Source: CBDCWQ01 sp965223435
GTDB lineage: Bacteria > Myxococcota > Kuafuiibacteriia > Kuafuiibacteriales > Kuafuiibacteriaceae
Reading direction: 5' to 3'
Assembly: GCA_965223435.1 (NCBI GenBank)
Contig: CBDCWQ010000014.1
Coordinates: 62,001 to 126,000, forward strand
DNA: 64,000 nt
Shown: piece after piece, positions 17,302 to 30,600 of the stretch
Position numbering within the stretch: position 1 is the first letter of the stretch
Layout of the letters: each line of letters begins with the position of its first letter
The notes under the pieces: generated by a model
The model's database searches: none
Told to the model about the DNA's origin: nothing
The model's input: only the letters and a program-made list of their open reading frames with translations
Made by a program: the position numbers and the translations under genes

Positions 17302-18273
17302 CTACGAATCGTGGTCCTGATCTCCTAGGGGATGGGCCGCATCGTAGACCGCGCGCAGGCGCTCGACCGATACCGCGACGTAGCGCTCGGTGGTCCCCAA
17401 ACTGGCGTGACCAAGCAAAGTCTGAATGCTCCTGAGGCCCGCCCCCCCATCAAGGAGATGGGTCGCAAAGCTGTGACGCAACATATGCGGCGTTACGCGG
17501 CGACCAAGGCCGACCTGCTCCACGCGCCTGTGGAGTCGGCGACGAAGCCCTCTAGACGAAAGCCGGCCCCCGCGCACATTCAAAAACAGCGCGGGGCATT
17601 TTTGCCCTTCTTTGGTGAACTTCGCGCGCACCGCAAGATAACCATTCACAGCATCGCAGGCCTTTTCTCCAAAGGGGACCATACGCTCCTTGTTGCCCTT
17701 TCCCACCACACGAACATGCCGTCTTTGAACATCCACGGCCTCAACATTCAGTCCAACCAGTTCCTGAGCCCGAAGCCCAGCACCATAGAGAAGCTCGAGC
17801 ATGGCCACATCTCGAAGAAAAAGCGGTGTCGTGTCCGCCTCGCCTTCCAGCAACCGAAAGACCTCGTCCACGTCGATGGCCCTCGGCACCGCGGAGGGAA
17901 GTTTCGGGGAAAGGATGTCGTCGCCAGGATTGAGCGTCGAAAGGCCCTTTTTCGTTAAAAAACGATAGAAACTGCGAATCGCGGAGAGTTTTCGGGCGCG
18001 CGTCCGGGCGGTCGTCTGGGCGTGGATCTCGACCAAGAAGGCCCGCACGACAGCCGCGTCGATGGTTTGTGGACCCGCTTTGGCGCCCATCCGAACCGCG
18101 AAGCGGAAAAAAGCGCTGAGGTCTGAGTGGTAAGCCCGAATGCTTTCGCCGCTCGCCCGTCGCTCTTTTTCAAGGTAGCGGCCAAATGCGCGAACGTGCG
18201 GAAGAAAGTCTTCGGTAAACCGCCTTTTTTCCTCGGCAGAGACTTCCTCTGCCTTCGTGAGCTCTGGCCCCAT
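17302..18273 (-). CDS. xerC: Tyrosine recombinase XerC
   Basis: About 323 residues from ATG 18273; the upstream extension is Arg/Cys-rich and unlike the family. The N-terminal SAM-like core-binding domain (LEKERRASGESIRAYHSDL ... KLSAIRSFYRFL) precedes the catalytic domain. That shows GAGLRAQELVGL (catalytic Arg), VVGKGNKERMVPFG (Lys), HMLRHSFATHLL (His and Arg), LGHASLGTTERYV (second His and the nucleophile Tyr). XerC with XerD resolves chromosome dimers at dif. The position directly before hslVU is the conserved one seen in many Firmicutes and Deltaproteobacteria, supporting a housekeeping rather than mobile role. Confidence 0.94.
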   Translation of the reverse strand: MGPELTKAEEVSAEEKRRFTEDFLPHVRAFGRYLEKERRASGESIRAYHSDLSAFFRFAVRMGAKAGPQTIDAAVVRAFLVEIHAQTTARTRARKLSAIRSFYRFLTKKGLSTLNPGDDILSPKLPSAVPRAIDVDEVFRLLEGEADTTPLFLRDVAMLELLYGAGLRAQELVGLNVEAVDVQRRHVRVVGKGNKERMVPFGEKACDAVNGYLAVRAKFTKEGQKCPALFLNVRGGRLSSRGLRRRLHRRVEQVGLGRRVTPHMLRHSFATHLLDGGAGLRSIQTLLGHASLGTTERYVAVSVERLRAVYDAAHPLGDQDHDS

Positions 18274-18612
18274 CGAAGCGCCAGAGTCTAACGCCACCGC
18301 ACGAGAGCAGCAAGCAGCCGCGCCCAATCTCGAACCGGTCCCGCGCGCCTTTCGCATGTCCGAACCACGATATCGGTGTCTGCGATGGCTGGAGCACCGA
18401 GAGTTTGCGTGGGCAGAGGGTTCTCCGCAGGCAAACATCGCCAGCCGCAACAACGTTTGTCCAGAGCGTACGGGCCTGGTGAGCACAGGAGCTTAGATGT
18501 CACGACAAAGGGCGAAACAGACATTGACGTTCCGCATGAAATCGCGTTTTATGCCGGGGTTTTCCAGCCGGGTTTTTCGGTGGCGGCTGGGGTTTCTGGT
18601 TCAGGAGGGAAC
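18274..18612. other. Divergent intergenic region between xerC and the giant gene
   Basis: 339 bases. It carries the promoter candidate for the giant gene at 18524-18552 and the ribosome site AGGAGGGA at 18603-18610. Both strands have open frames through here, but they are unlike any protein family and stop being plausible upstream of the chosen starts. Confidence 0.5.
18524..18552 (+). promoter_or_regulatory. Candidate sigma-70 promoter of the giant gene
   Basis: TTGACG (18524-18529), exactly 17 bases, then TTTTAT (18547-18552): 5 of 6 and 4 of 6 matches to consensus. Start near 18559 would give a leader of about 54 bases before the ATG at 18613. Confidence 0.5.
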
Positions 18613-21600
18613 ATGGGCAGGACACATCCTGTGGAACGTGACGTACGCGCCGTCGCTCCTTCATTAGGGTTTCAACCAATTTCACGGTATGAAACGGCTG
18701 CTTGCGGGGGTCGCTTCGCCTTCGGGAAGAAGATTTTACAGATATGCTCGATCCTTATTGCGTTTGTGGTGGCGGGTCTCGGACCTTCGCACGCTGGATG
18801 GGCGAGCTCCGCTCGGTCTGGTCTGAAGCTTGAGGCTGGCTGGAACCTGGTTCCGAACCCGCAGGACGACGATGGTTCTCTTTTTCGGATGTACAAAGCC
18901 CTTGGACTGACCCTCTGGCGCGCAACCGTTTTTGATGCGCCCGGGGAGGTGACCGTTCCCCATGCCGGAGCATCGACCGAGCTCGAGGCCTTCGACGGAC
19001 AAGGTGGGGTGTGGGCCTTTGCGCCAAACCCGGTTGAGCTTGTTCAGCCCGAGAACCCCACGCCCTCAGTGCATCCTGCCGGCTGGAGTGTGTTGCGGGT
19101 GGCCCAAGACATCCAGCTCACGGATCCCAACATCGAACGTGTGTTTCACTGGGATCGCGTTCACCAGGCCTACAGGCCGGTGGGCGCCGGTGATGGATTG
19201 CGACAAGGGGAGGGCTACTGGATAGAATTGCGGCAAGCGAGTGTTCCTTTCGAGGTTGTAGACTTTTTGCCGCCGGCCCTCGTCGTGTACACACCTTCTT
19301 CCGAGCGGAGCCGCCGAGTGCGTCCCTGGGTGGCGGTCGGCGGTGAGGTTTTCGACGATCACCTCCAAGGGCTTTACTTGAATGGCGTGCAGATTGCGGA
19401 CGTGAGCACCAGCTTCAATGAAATTCTTGCCCTCGAGCCCGGAGCCAATCGATTCGACCTTGTGGCTACGGATGCGGCGGGAAACCAAACCTCGGTGTCA
19501 AAGACCGTCGTCAGAGACCTACCAGACTCTGCATCCAACGAATCGAGCGACGACGGCACGCTGGTGGCTTCCAGTGAAAACCCACAGGAGCCAAAAGTCG
19601 GTGTACTCGGTGATGACGACGCTTCGCCCGAACTCCTTGTCCATTCTCCGAGTGCGGGCCTGATCTACTCCAATGACCGCAACTGGGTGGTCAAAGCGCA
19701 GGCCGTAGATGAAGATCTTTTGTCCGTCAGCATCAACGGCGTGGTCGTGTCCACATCGAATACACCTTTTTCCCATGCGGTTCGGCTTGCGGGTGAGCGT
19801 ACGGTGCTCACCCTGGTCGCTCGAGACCGAGCGGAACATCGTACCGAGAAAAGCTTCGAGATCCGCTACGACGACACCCCACCGGTCTTGAGCTTGGGGC
19901 ACGCGCAAGCGCAAACGGTCTACGCGCCTTCGTACCGTCTTCATGGTCGGGTGACGGACGCGCACCTCGAGTCGCTCCAACTGGTGAATTTTACGACCGG
20001 TGAGGCCTATCCCCAGACTCTGACTGAAGATGGGCATTTCTCACACGAAGTCGCGCTCGCAGAGGGGGCCAATTCTTTGACCGTGGTCGCGACCGATGCT
20101 GCGCAGAACCAAAGCTCGCGCGCTGTCGTTTTGACGTACGCGCCTGAATGGGAGGATGCCCGGCCGCCGAGGGCTCCGTCGCGTTTTTCGGCCACGTCGC
20201 GTGGCGACGTCGTCGTGTTGTCATGGGCGGCACCGACGCGCCTTCAGGATGGAACGGCGATCCCCGAGGGGGTTGACCTGCGTTATTCCGTCACGCGGGA
20301 TGGTGCCCAAGTCGGACAAAGCGCCGACGTGGTCTTTCACGACGTGGTGCCTGAAATGGACCGCGTGTACCGGTATGAGGTCCACGCGGTTCTAAAGACC
20401 GGTACGGGGCCCGGACTCGAATCGCCTCCCTCGGACACCATTTCATTGGCGCTCGCCGCTTCCGGCGACGAGCCCTTGCCGGGCACTTTTGAGGCCCCGA
20501 GCATCGTTCCCGACGAAGGTCTTTTGGTGGCGTTGCCGAAGGTGGTGCTTTCTCAGCACGAGGCTCGGACCCTGGCGCACCTCGCGTATGTGGCCCGCGC
20601 CCCCCAAAAAGGGGGCACCGAACTTCGGTACCGCTCAAGTTCTAAGGCCGCAAGAGCCCAAAGCTTTGAGGCCCCCCGGCGTATCGCCTCATTGTCTTCT
20701 GGCTGGCAAATCACCGATCTGAGCATGACCGCGCTCGAAGAGAAGCTATCGATCGCCTGGATTCAGCAGCGTGACCTCAATGGCGAACGGCAAAGTGAGA
20801 TTTGGGCTGCCGAAAGCGAAAACGCCGGCGGCCATTTCAGAGATCCGAAGAGGGTGCGGACCAACGCATCGTACAAACGCGGTCTTGACGTGGGCTATGA
20901 TCACCAGGGGCACCACCATCTGGTGTGGGGAGAGGCGAACAAGGTCTATTACGTGAGGGACCTCGGAGAAGACATCGAAAACGTTTTCGATGTGGTAGTC
21001 CGTGAGAAAAACGACATCGTGGTCAGCTACCGCATGCTCTACAAAAAAGCGTGTGACCAATTCGAGGATCCTTGTGGGTGTTTTGAATCTGCCGAAGAAC
21101 AGTATACGTACGCACTCGAAGAGGATTCAGACTCCGGTGAGCAGATAGGCCCCTACCGATACCGGCTGGAAGAGGCCTGGGTCTACAACCCCTCGCTCAA
21201 AATAGATGCCGAGAAAGTCAGCATCGTGGCGCGGCAGGACCGCATGTGGGATAATCGTCCGGTCCGCAACCCAAATTGGCGTGGCGCGTATGGTCCCGTG
21301 GTTCCGCCCCGTCCGCCTTCCACTGAGGTAGAGGGCGCCTGGTGTGATGAAGAGGGCTCTCGCCGCAGCCAGATGGGCTTCATGCATGTTTGGTCGTACC
21401 GGTCCGGTCGCCCCGCCCCCTATCCTTTGGCCCACGTCACCGCTGAAGAACATGCACGTCGGCTTGCCCAAGAAGAAGACCCCGCTGCGGCGTTTGCCTA
21501 TTACTATGGCGAGGGCGAACAAAACTTCGTGTCCTACGATCCTCGCGCGGCACACGACAAAGATTGGTACTTCTATCTTCACGATGGCACCTGGCACGAG

Positions 21601-24600
21601 CAAGACAAAATCCGCGTCGCCCAGCGACCTTTGGCTTCGCGTGCCTGGTCCAAGACGGCGACCACCTCCGTCGACGTTCCGGTCTGGCCCATCGACAGAG
21701 GGCTCCTGACGTGGACCCATGAGACGTTGTCGGTTGAGGAGGGTTGGCGCCGAGGAAGTTGGAAAGGTGATCGCTATCAGAATTGGCGGTTTTCGGTGGT
21801 GTCTTCCGAAGTGGGAAGTGCCGACAACGACGGCCATGTGGTTCGACCTCAGCTGGTGGGGAACGAAGAGGGTCTTTTGGTTGCGGTCTACGAGGACGGG
21901 GCTTCAGACGATCCGAATCAACCCGGTCATAACGCCATCAAGATCAGTGTATCGAAGGATGGCGGGGTGCTGTGGTCTCGGCCCACGGTGGTTGGGCGAG
22001 GATACATGCCGGATGTCTCCCTTCTCGCCGACGGCGAGTTGGCCATTGTGTACTACGAGGCCCTCCATTCAGATGACGGCTTTTCCCGGATTCAGCTCGC
22101 CCGAAGCCACGACCTCCAACATTGGCGCCGTTCCACCCTCAATGGGCAGGCCCCGCGGGCCATTCACTGGAAGACCCATGGAACGTCGGTCGATGCCTTG
22201 GTCGGCGTGCCTTCCCTCGCCGCCCACGACGACTTGATCGTGGCCTCCTGGGTCCAGCAAGCCAAGGGCGCGCTCGGAAGCGACACCATCGTGACCACGC
22301 GCGCATCCAAGGACACCGAGGCCAGCCACTTTGATCTGTCGCACAACGGCGATTTGACCGTGGGCAAGAGCACTCGTTTTACGGTCACCGCGGTCAACAA
22401 GTACGACATGCGGGTGAACGCGGAGGGCGCGGTGAGGGTGGCCGTGGGTCACGGGTTGGTCTCCAGCGGAGCCTCCCACGCAGGGTCCGCAGTTTCTGGT
22501 TCTTCGATCGGAGGGTCGCGGGCATCGGACTCTTCCTCAGGAGCTTCCGTTTCTTCCTCGGGAGGTTCCGTTTCTTCCTCGGGAAGCTCAGATTTTTCCT
22601 CAGGAAGCTCAGATTCTTCCTCGGGAAGCTCAGATTCTTCCTCGGGAGGCTCGGGTTCTTCTGCGGGTGCCTTGAGCGGGTCGAGCGGCAGCCACGGTGG
22701 AGCCGGCGGTTTGTTGGCGGCTCAGGGTTCGGGTCCACACGGCGGGCCTTTTGGGGCGTCCGCGGTTCCATCTCACGTCCACAGTGCCGAGGGACTCCCC
22801 GGCTTGGCCCTTGCATCCTCGCAGGCGGTCTATCTCGAGGGGGGCGAGGCCCAGCTTTGGATGGTGGTGGATGAAAAAGAGAGCACGCTTTGGGTTCAAG
22901 ATCTCGATGGGGCTCAAAGCGCGACCTCGAAAACGTTGGTGGCTTTTGGGACGGACGCTCTGGGCAACTACGACAAAGCGCTTCGCGCGCGGGATGCTCT
23001 TCTTCGTTTTGACCAAGAGAAGAAATGGGCCTATCAAGTCGAATACGCGCCCGACTACGCAAACCCGGACGTTGCTGCCGACGTTGCGCGCTATCTCGAA
23101 CCGACCGAATGGGCGGACGGCCATCTCCAAGACGCGCGTCATTTGGCAGGTTTCGAACGGGTGTGGGTCTACACCCAAGGCATTGCTTTGGCGCAGTTTT
23201 CGTTGAAAGGCGATGCACATTCCATCGAGATTGCGCAAGGCATGGCCCGCTACCTTTGTGACCATGCGCGCCCGGGCGTATTTGAGGGTGAGTCGATCAT
23301 TCGGGGTTGGCCGTTTTCCTGGAATACGCTTGACGATACCTGGGAAGACGCTCGTCTGGTCACCGGTGCGAATTCGTGGGCGATTCATGGCCTGGGTACG
23401 TTTGTCGCTTCCGAGGCCCACCAGCAGCTCGGCGAAGCCGATCGGCTGGCCATCCAGTCCTGCTACCACCGGGCGCTTCGTGGCCTGAAAGAACATCGGC
23501 GGCCGGTCCGGTCACCCGCCACGGGTGAGACGGTGAGCTTGATGACCGCGGGCTGGACCGCCCTCGGTCTTCAGCGCGCATCCACTCCGGCTTCGCTGCC
23601 TCGGCCCTTCCAGGAAGCTGAAAATGCAACGTGGGCTTACTACAGTGTCCTCGATGCCATTGGGTACGATGGCTTTGATGAAACCCAGCCGCCGTATATC
23701 AAAAGATGGCAAGGGGGCCATTCCATCGAGCCCTTGGAGCTGACGAGTGAGGGACAACTTGTCCTCAAACGGCCGGTCTTGGCCGAAAACATCGTCACCG
23801 AGCACAATTTGGACGTTCTCAGTGTGCTGAATCATGCCCTTTTGCACCATGAAAAAACCGGGCTCACCGATGTGGAAGAGCTGCGGGCTTGGCGCGATGA
23901 GCTCCGGGCCGGCATTTTTGAAGTCCTTTGGGATGACCGCGACTGGAAAGAGGATCTCCTCGGCACCCTCGGCAGCGAGGGTGTCAGTGCTGAGCGCCGA
24001 GCGCACATCGAGCGTGTCCTCCAGGAGGATGCCCTTGGACGGGTCATTACGGGAGGCGAGCTCGAAGGCAACGCCGAGCCCAAGACTTTTGCAGCGAGTC
24101 CACATGTGGCCATCGACAACTGCAGCTGGCTTTCGCTTTCGGTTGATTTTGAAGAACTCCCGGAGGTGTATGTCGACCGTCTCGCGCGTTGTTTAGAGTT
24201 TACGGAGCTTCATTTTGCCAAAGACTTGCGTTTCGGATCTCAGAGCTACTACGGAACCCACTATTTTCAGAACGCGTTTCGTGATCCGTATATCGATGAG
24301 AGTGAGCTTCAAGAGTCGTCCTTTCACCTTGAGGCCACCACCGGTCTGATTCTTGGTCTTCACCGGTTTGCTCAGGCGCATCCATCCCACGAAAAAGCTG
24401 GATGGTTCCGTGCTCGGGCCAACTTGCTTTGGGACGGCGTCCAGTCTTTTGTGACCGATCACGGCTTCCCTTATTCAAGTCAGCGCATCCAAGATCTGTC
24501 TACCCTCTTGTCATCGAGCACTGCGGTCATTTGGTTTATCGACGTTTACCAAGCACTCGGCGATCACGGCGATTTGGATCGACCCCTCAAAAACTACGCG

Positions 24601-27600
24601 TCACACATCGATTTTAACCGGTTGGCCGCCTTCATGCACGAGGCGTACCCTGCGCTTCGGGCCAAAGAAGTCCAGCCGCCGGATGGCGTGAACCCGTCGG
24701 ATACGGGCCTCATTCGTTCCATGACCGAGCCCACTTCTGGCGAGCCGTTGACCCTTGTGGAGGATCAGGCCCTGGCGGTCATGGCCGCGGTCAACGAGGG
24801 TGACTTCGACACCGCGGCTGACTGGGTCCAAGGTCTTCTCGATACGCAACAAATCAGTTCTAGGACCCAGACGGAGGAGGGCGCCGCCGAAGACCCAGAT
24901 TTTTCGGGTTTCGATTTCGAGTTCCCGAGCGGTGTGAAAACGTGGAGCAAGACAGCCCTCAATCCAACGCGAAACACCGGTACCCAGCTCTTGGCGTATT
25001 ACGCCTTGGCTTGGTTTATCGGGCGGGTCGAGGGCGACTATCCGACCATCAAGGCCGCGGCAGAGGAGGCCCTCGAAAACGGCCTTCGCACGATGTTCGC
25101 CAAGTACTACCAACACGAAGACGTCAACACGTCGGGCTTATTCTTGGCGGGCCTGGCACGCCCCGGACGGGTCTTCCGCTATGCCAAAGTCGAGGACAAC
25201 GTGCTCGCGTACTTCACGCTATCTGAAGTTGCCTCCGCGATGGCCTCCGGCCCGGACGACCTCCGGGATCTGGTCCTCGAAGCCAGGTCCCAGCTCGAAA
25301 GCCGCCTCCCGGATCTGTGCTGGGACCCCAAGATGGGTGGTCCCCGCGCCCACGTCCAAGAAAGCGCCTCGCCCCAGTTCGAATCCGGCGACCCCACCGA
25401 CGACCTGGGCGTGGTCTCCCTTTGTGCGTTGTTTTCAGCCCATACCGGCAACACCAAGGTCGCGTGGACGCTTATGGACATGCTCAACGCCGCCCACGGC
25501 ACTTTGGATGCCTTAGAGCCATCTGGTGTTCACTTTGGAGACGGAGCAGGCACCTACCTGTCTTCGGGTTTGGTGGACCGAGCGGTGGCCGGCATCCACG
25601 AAGTGGGTCTTCCTGCAGTCCTGATCCCATCCCTGCCACAAGCCAGAGTGATCAGACTGGCCATCTTCTATACACCAGACGTGCTTCCTGCGGCCGAAGA
25701 GGGGGCAAGCAGTGATGCAGGGGCAAGGCTGGACGAGGACACAGCTAGAGGAAAGCTAGAGGATATGCTTTCTGAGGCCATAAAGCGCGCAAACAAGGTT
25801 TTGGCCCAAAGTGAAGTTCCTTACGTGCTGGAGGTGCACGTTTCGGGGCCGATCGCACTTGAACCGGAGATTCGTAACACCAGCGGGCTCACCGATCTCA
25901 AGGAATTTTTGTCCGAAGCGGACACGGGGTCAATATATCTCCGACACAAAACTTTCCGTGATCTTCTCAGAACGGAGCGAATCGATGTGGTGATGATCGT
26001 CGATGGGTCTACGGCGAGTGTGTTCGACGCCAATTGGAGTGGTGTCGAGGGCAACCTTGTTTGGAAGCCCGGAAGTGGTTCCTTCGCTGGCGGGGCTTAC
26101 GTTCCTGAGGACCTAAGCGCGGTGGGTCTTGTTTCAAAAGAAGATCTTTTGGCGCGGCATCTCATCGTGCGTAGCTTGGGTATCCAGCTTGGCTGCAAGC
26201 CAACTCAGCGGTTCCAGTCTTGGGAGCCCATAACCGGTTTCGTTTCGAGGCAGCTTGAACGTTTTGGTCTGTTGCTTCCGGTGATTGACGACCTCTTCGA
26301 AGATGATTGCCGCGACAAGATGATGACTGGTCTCGCAGGACTGACGACGATCGACGGTCGCATGCGCTACGCCCAACCGGTGTCGCCGCTCGTTTTGGCG
26401 GTCGATGGACGGTACGAAGACTTCGTGGTTCGTGGCCCACCCTTCACGGCGCTTGAGAAGACCTATACGTTGACCAACAACTCGGACAAGCCTATCGAAT
26501 GGGCGGCCGGGGTTTATGACTATCAAAACCGCCGGCGGGATGCCGCATTCTTGAGCCTGTCTGAAACAAGCGGCCGGCTTGAGCCCCGCGCTTCTACACG
26601 CATCACCGTCCGCTTGGATGAAACGCGTATCAGCGCCTGGGGATCTCGAGAAAAGCCCTATTTCGGAGAAGTGAGCGCCGTTGTTATCGAAGACGGTAAG
26701 GAGATTGTTGAAACCTACCAGGGCTTCGACGTGGTGGTCTACGTGGAGGGTCCCAGTGCACCGTCACCCCAAGAGACGGTCCATACCCCCGAGACCTCGG
26801 GGCTCTCCTTTGTCTCTTTGGATGCTCCCACGAGTCACGCCGCGTTTTCGTCTGGATCGGATTCGTCTGTGGCGGATATTCACAAGACGAGGCTTTTGGT
26901 TGCTTCCGGGACGGCGGGAAGCTCAGCTCCATCGGACAAAACAGAAATTGATATATTGGTCTTGTATACGCCAAGTACGCTGCCTTCGTTTGAGGACGAA
27001 GTTACAAACGGTGATCCCGAAGCGGAGGCAGCGTTTATTCAGAAGAAACAAGCCGCGAGAAACGAGCTCTACGCTCTTTTGCAGAGCGCCAGGTCTGAAA
27101 CGAACAAGATCCTGGCCGAAAGTGGCTTGCCCTATGTACTGCATGCGACCCTCATGAAGGTCGATTTCGGAGACCAAAAACCTGAGCTTGGCACCATCGC
27201 TAAGATGAAGCAGTTTCTTGCCGAGACCCACGGCGATCTGCTGCGATCCCGGCATGTGGATGCGGTCATGGTTGTGGATGGGTCTATGGTGTCTGTCTTG
27301 GATGCGGACTGGGCCACCGACGGCGCTGCTGCCATGTGGATGCCAGGAAACGGTGCATTCGCGGCCGGGGATTTTTATTCGCCCGAAGATCGTGATGTAC
27401 TGGGTTTGGTCTCGAAAAAAGACCTCGTGGCGCGCCACCTGGTCTTGCGTAGTCTCGGCATTCAACTTGGCTGCGAGCCGAAAAAGCGCCCTTCCGAGAG
27501 CTCCGGTGGTTTACCGTCGACACTCCTCATGAAAGAACTTCTTAAGCTTGGGGAAGCAGTCGGAGCCGTTGTTCCGACGGTGGATGATTTTTTCAAGCCG

Positions 27601-30600
27601 GGTTGCCGCGAAAAGATGGCCAGTGGTTTGGCGCATCTCGCCAAGGTTGACGGTAGGATGGAGTCCATTCGCGCTTCGCGAACGCTCGAGTTGTCGGTCA
27701 ATGAGAGATATGAAAACTTCGCCGTATATGGCCCACCGTTCACTTCGCTTGAGAAGACCTACACGCTGACAAACAACTCGGACCAACCGGTTCAGTGGGC
27801 TGCTGGCGTCTACGACTATCAGAGTCGCGGTTCGGAGGACGCATTTTTGAGTCTGTCCGAACGAAGTGGCCAGCTCCATGCTGGTGCTTCGACAGACATA
27901 ACTGTCCGCCTCGATGAAGCTCATCTCAACGCCTGGCTGCCTCGCGACGATCCATACTATGGCGAAGTATCGGTGGTGGTGGTCGAGGACGGCAAAGAAC
28001 GGGTCGAGACCTACGAAGGCTTCGACGTGATGGTCCATGTGGAGCGTCAAAGCGTGCCAGTCCAAGAGACCATCTACACGCCCGGATCCTCGGGCCTTTC
28101 GAATGTTTCTTTTGAATTTCCTAAGAGCAACGAATTGCTCATGAAAAAAAGGGCTCTTCGGTCTCATTCGAGCGGGCTTCTTGGCCAAGGGCGTTGGGCT
28201 CAGCGGATCGGCGAAGCTCTGGCACGGAGGTCATCTTCCTTTGTCGACCCCCGGCAGGAGGATTTGGCGGTGCTGGCCCTCGACGCTATGCGGGAGGCAT
28301 CTTTGGCCTCGCCGCTTTCGGTGTCGGGACTTGCGGCGGCACTGCTTCTTCATCGTCCCGATGGTTTCTTGGGCGCCGAGGTGGGTCCCCTTCTTGGGAT
28401 GCCGAGTGCGCACGACGACACGGGGTATGGTCGCATCACAGACGGCTTTCAATCGGCCTTGGACGAACCGCGTGTCCCGCTTGAGGCCCGTCTGTCCGAG
28501 ATGCACCAGGATGTATTGCGAGCGCTCTTGATTTCCCCTTATCGTCCCGATCGCTTCGATGCGCTCTTTGGTCGTCTGACGATGCTGCGTTTTGCCTTGG
28601 GCGAGGCCCAGTCCCAAACTCCGCTTCGCGCATGGCCAGTGGGATTGAACCGAGTCTATTCCGATGTGGTGCACGAGACCGACGCCGCTCTCCAAGATCT
28701 ATGTGGCGACCATGTGTCCACTTCGCCCCTTGGCCCCCATGCACAATCCTTTAGCGCCTTCTTCGGTCTCGCCTGTGACGAAGCAAGCCATCTTTACGCC
28801 CAGCTTCGGACCGCCCGATTTGGCGATCATGCCCAAGACCTTGAGCGCATTGTTGTCCAGCCGGGTCTTGGCGAATGGATCGTCTTGCTCCGAAGCCTTG
28901 CGCTCGATAGCCGAGGCTCCGCCCCCGGTCATGTCAAACGGGCGTCTGGTTCCGGCTGCTTGACCTGCGTCCAAGGCCTTGCCCCGCTGGCGCTTTCCCC
29001 CGACCTCAGCATGGCCCAGGTTCAAAGTGCGCTTCAGGAGGCCCTGAATGAGAGCCTCACGCGCGCGCTTCAACGCGACCCGAACGGCCCCCTCCTCCTG
29101 TCGGGCGTAGATCCCGTGTCTGCGTTTCATCCTGAATCCCCTGACTACTGGACCCTTCGCGCAATCATTTTTAGGCTCGCGGCCGGCCGCAACGCCGTAC
29201 ATTTCGGTCGCCTCAACTTCGTCAACCACATCGACTACCCCCGAACAGCCGAGGCCGCCCAAAACGTACGCGCCCTTAGGCGAATGCTGAACCACGGGTA
29301 CGCCGGTTCGCTGGGCGACTCCGCTCTATCCCCCTTTGGTCTTCCCCAAATCCAAACGATGCTCAAAACAGGCATCGTGCATGCGTCCACGTTCGACCTC
29401 TTGGTCCGTGCCCAAGCGCTGAGCGACGAAGCCCGAGCGCAACGGGCATCTGAGTTTGCATTCTTCCCCGAACTCAGTCCGGCCGCCGAAGCAGATGCCT
29501 CGCAGCTTAGCGGTCCGGCCACAATGCCGTGGGCCAACAATCAGGCCCAAGTTGCTTTGGCCCTCGCCCCCGTCGGTTGGACCCATAGTGGACAAGCGCC
29601 GGCTTCGTACCTCCCAGCGGGTCTCGTTGAAGTCACGGAACTCGGCCCCGGCTCGGGAACGCATGGGCAAGACGAGATCATCGATCTCGGCTTCGATGTG
29701 AACACCAAGTACGTGGCCGAAGAGGCGATGATCCTGTGCTGTCCTCCTAGCGATAGGGAATGCATGAAGAAGATCGACGAGCACGAGTATGAGCCCATCC
29801 ACGAAAAGCCCTTTCCCCTGGACACCCGCACCCTCAAGCCTAGGGAGGTTTCCTTGGGCAAGTGGAAAGTATCCTTCCGTCGCTCCGATTTCATCTCCGG
29901 ACAGATCCTCTATCATTGGCTTCAGAACCCAGGGAGCGCCGTAGAGGTCTGGTGTCGGCCCAAGGTCAAAACCACAAACCGCGAAAAGCCCGACAAGCTC
30001 GTCGATGAAGCCTGGGAATTTGCCATCGAAGAAGACACGCCCACCTATTTCTTGGCGCCCGAGACCACCCAGATTCTCTGGGGTCCTCCGTCGGTGCCTG
30101 CCGAAATCATGGATGAAACCGACAAAGCCGTACGACTTCGCGTCTCCATCGCCGACATCGCATTGTTCTTTGGGATGATGGCCGACCTCGACGAAGGCGA
30201 CCTCCGCTCCGTCAAGGTGAGAGTAAGGTCGACGGGTCTTCTTGGGAACACCAACGTCGTCGTTGCGCTGAAGGCCGATGGTCAGCAGGAAACTGAAATC
30301 GTGCTGGACCGCCAAATGAACAAGCACACGGAGTACGAAGTCACCTTCGAGTCGGACGATCTCGAAGGCCGCAACAACCACCAGCGTGACTTTCAGGGGG
30401 ACTATCGCTTCAAATTCAAAGTGCCAAGCGCGGAGGAGTTCACAATCGAGAAATGGGATGCGCGCGGCGGCAGCCCAGAAAAGATAACGCTATTTGGGTT
30501 CGAAGTTCCGACCGCGGCGGCAGAAGAACTCTCGGGCGCGAAGAGCCCAAAAAAATCGATTCCAGACTGGATCAAGACCAATGTGAAACTATGGGCGGAC

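Noticed and set aside
18689..18830. Frame starting ATG 18689 with a signal-peptide-like beginning (MKRLLAGV) just inside the giant gene
   Set aside because: It is in another frame, soon becomes Arg-rich and stops; the in-frame ATG at 18613 has a strong ribosome site and leads directly to a real signal peptide.
22394..23218. Antisense frame with PRKNLS repeats
   Set aside because: It is the reverse reading of the 21-bp Ser/Gly repeat and the neighbouring giant coding sequence.
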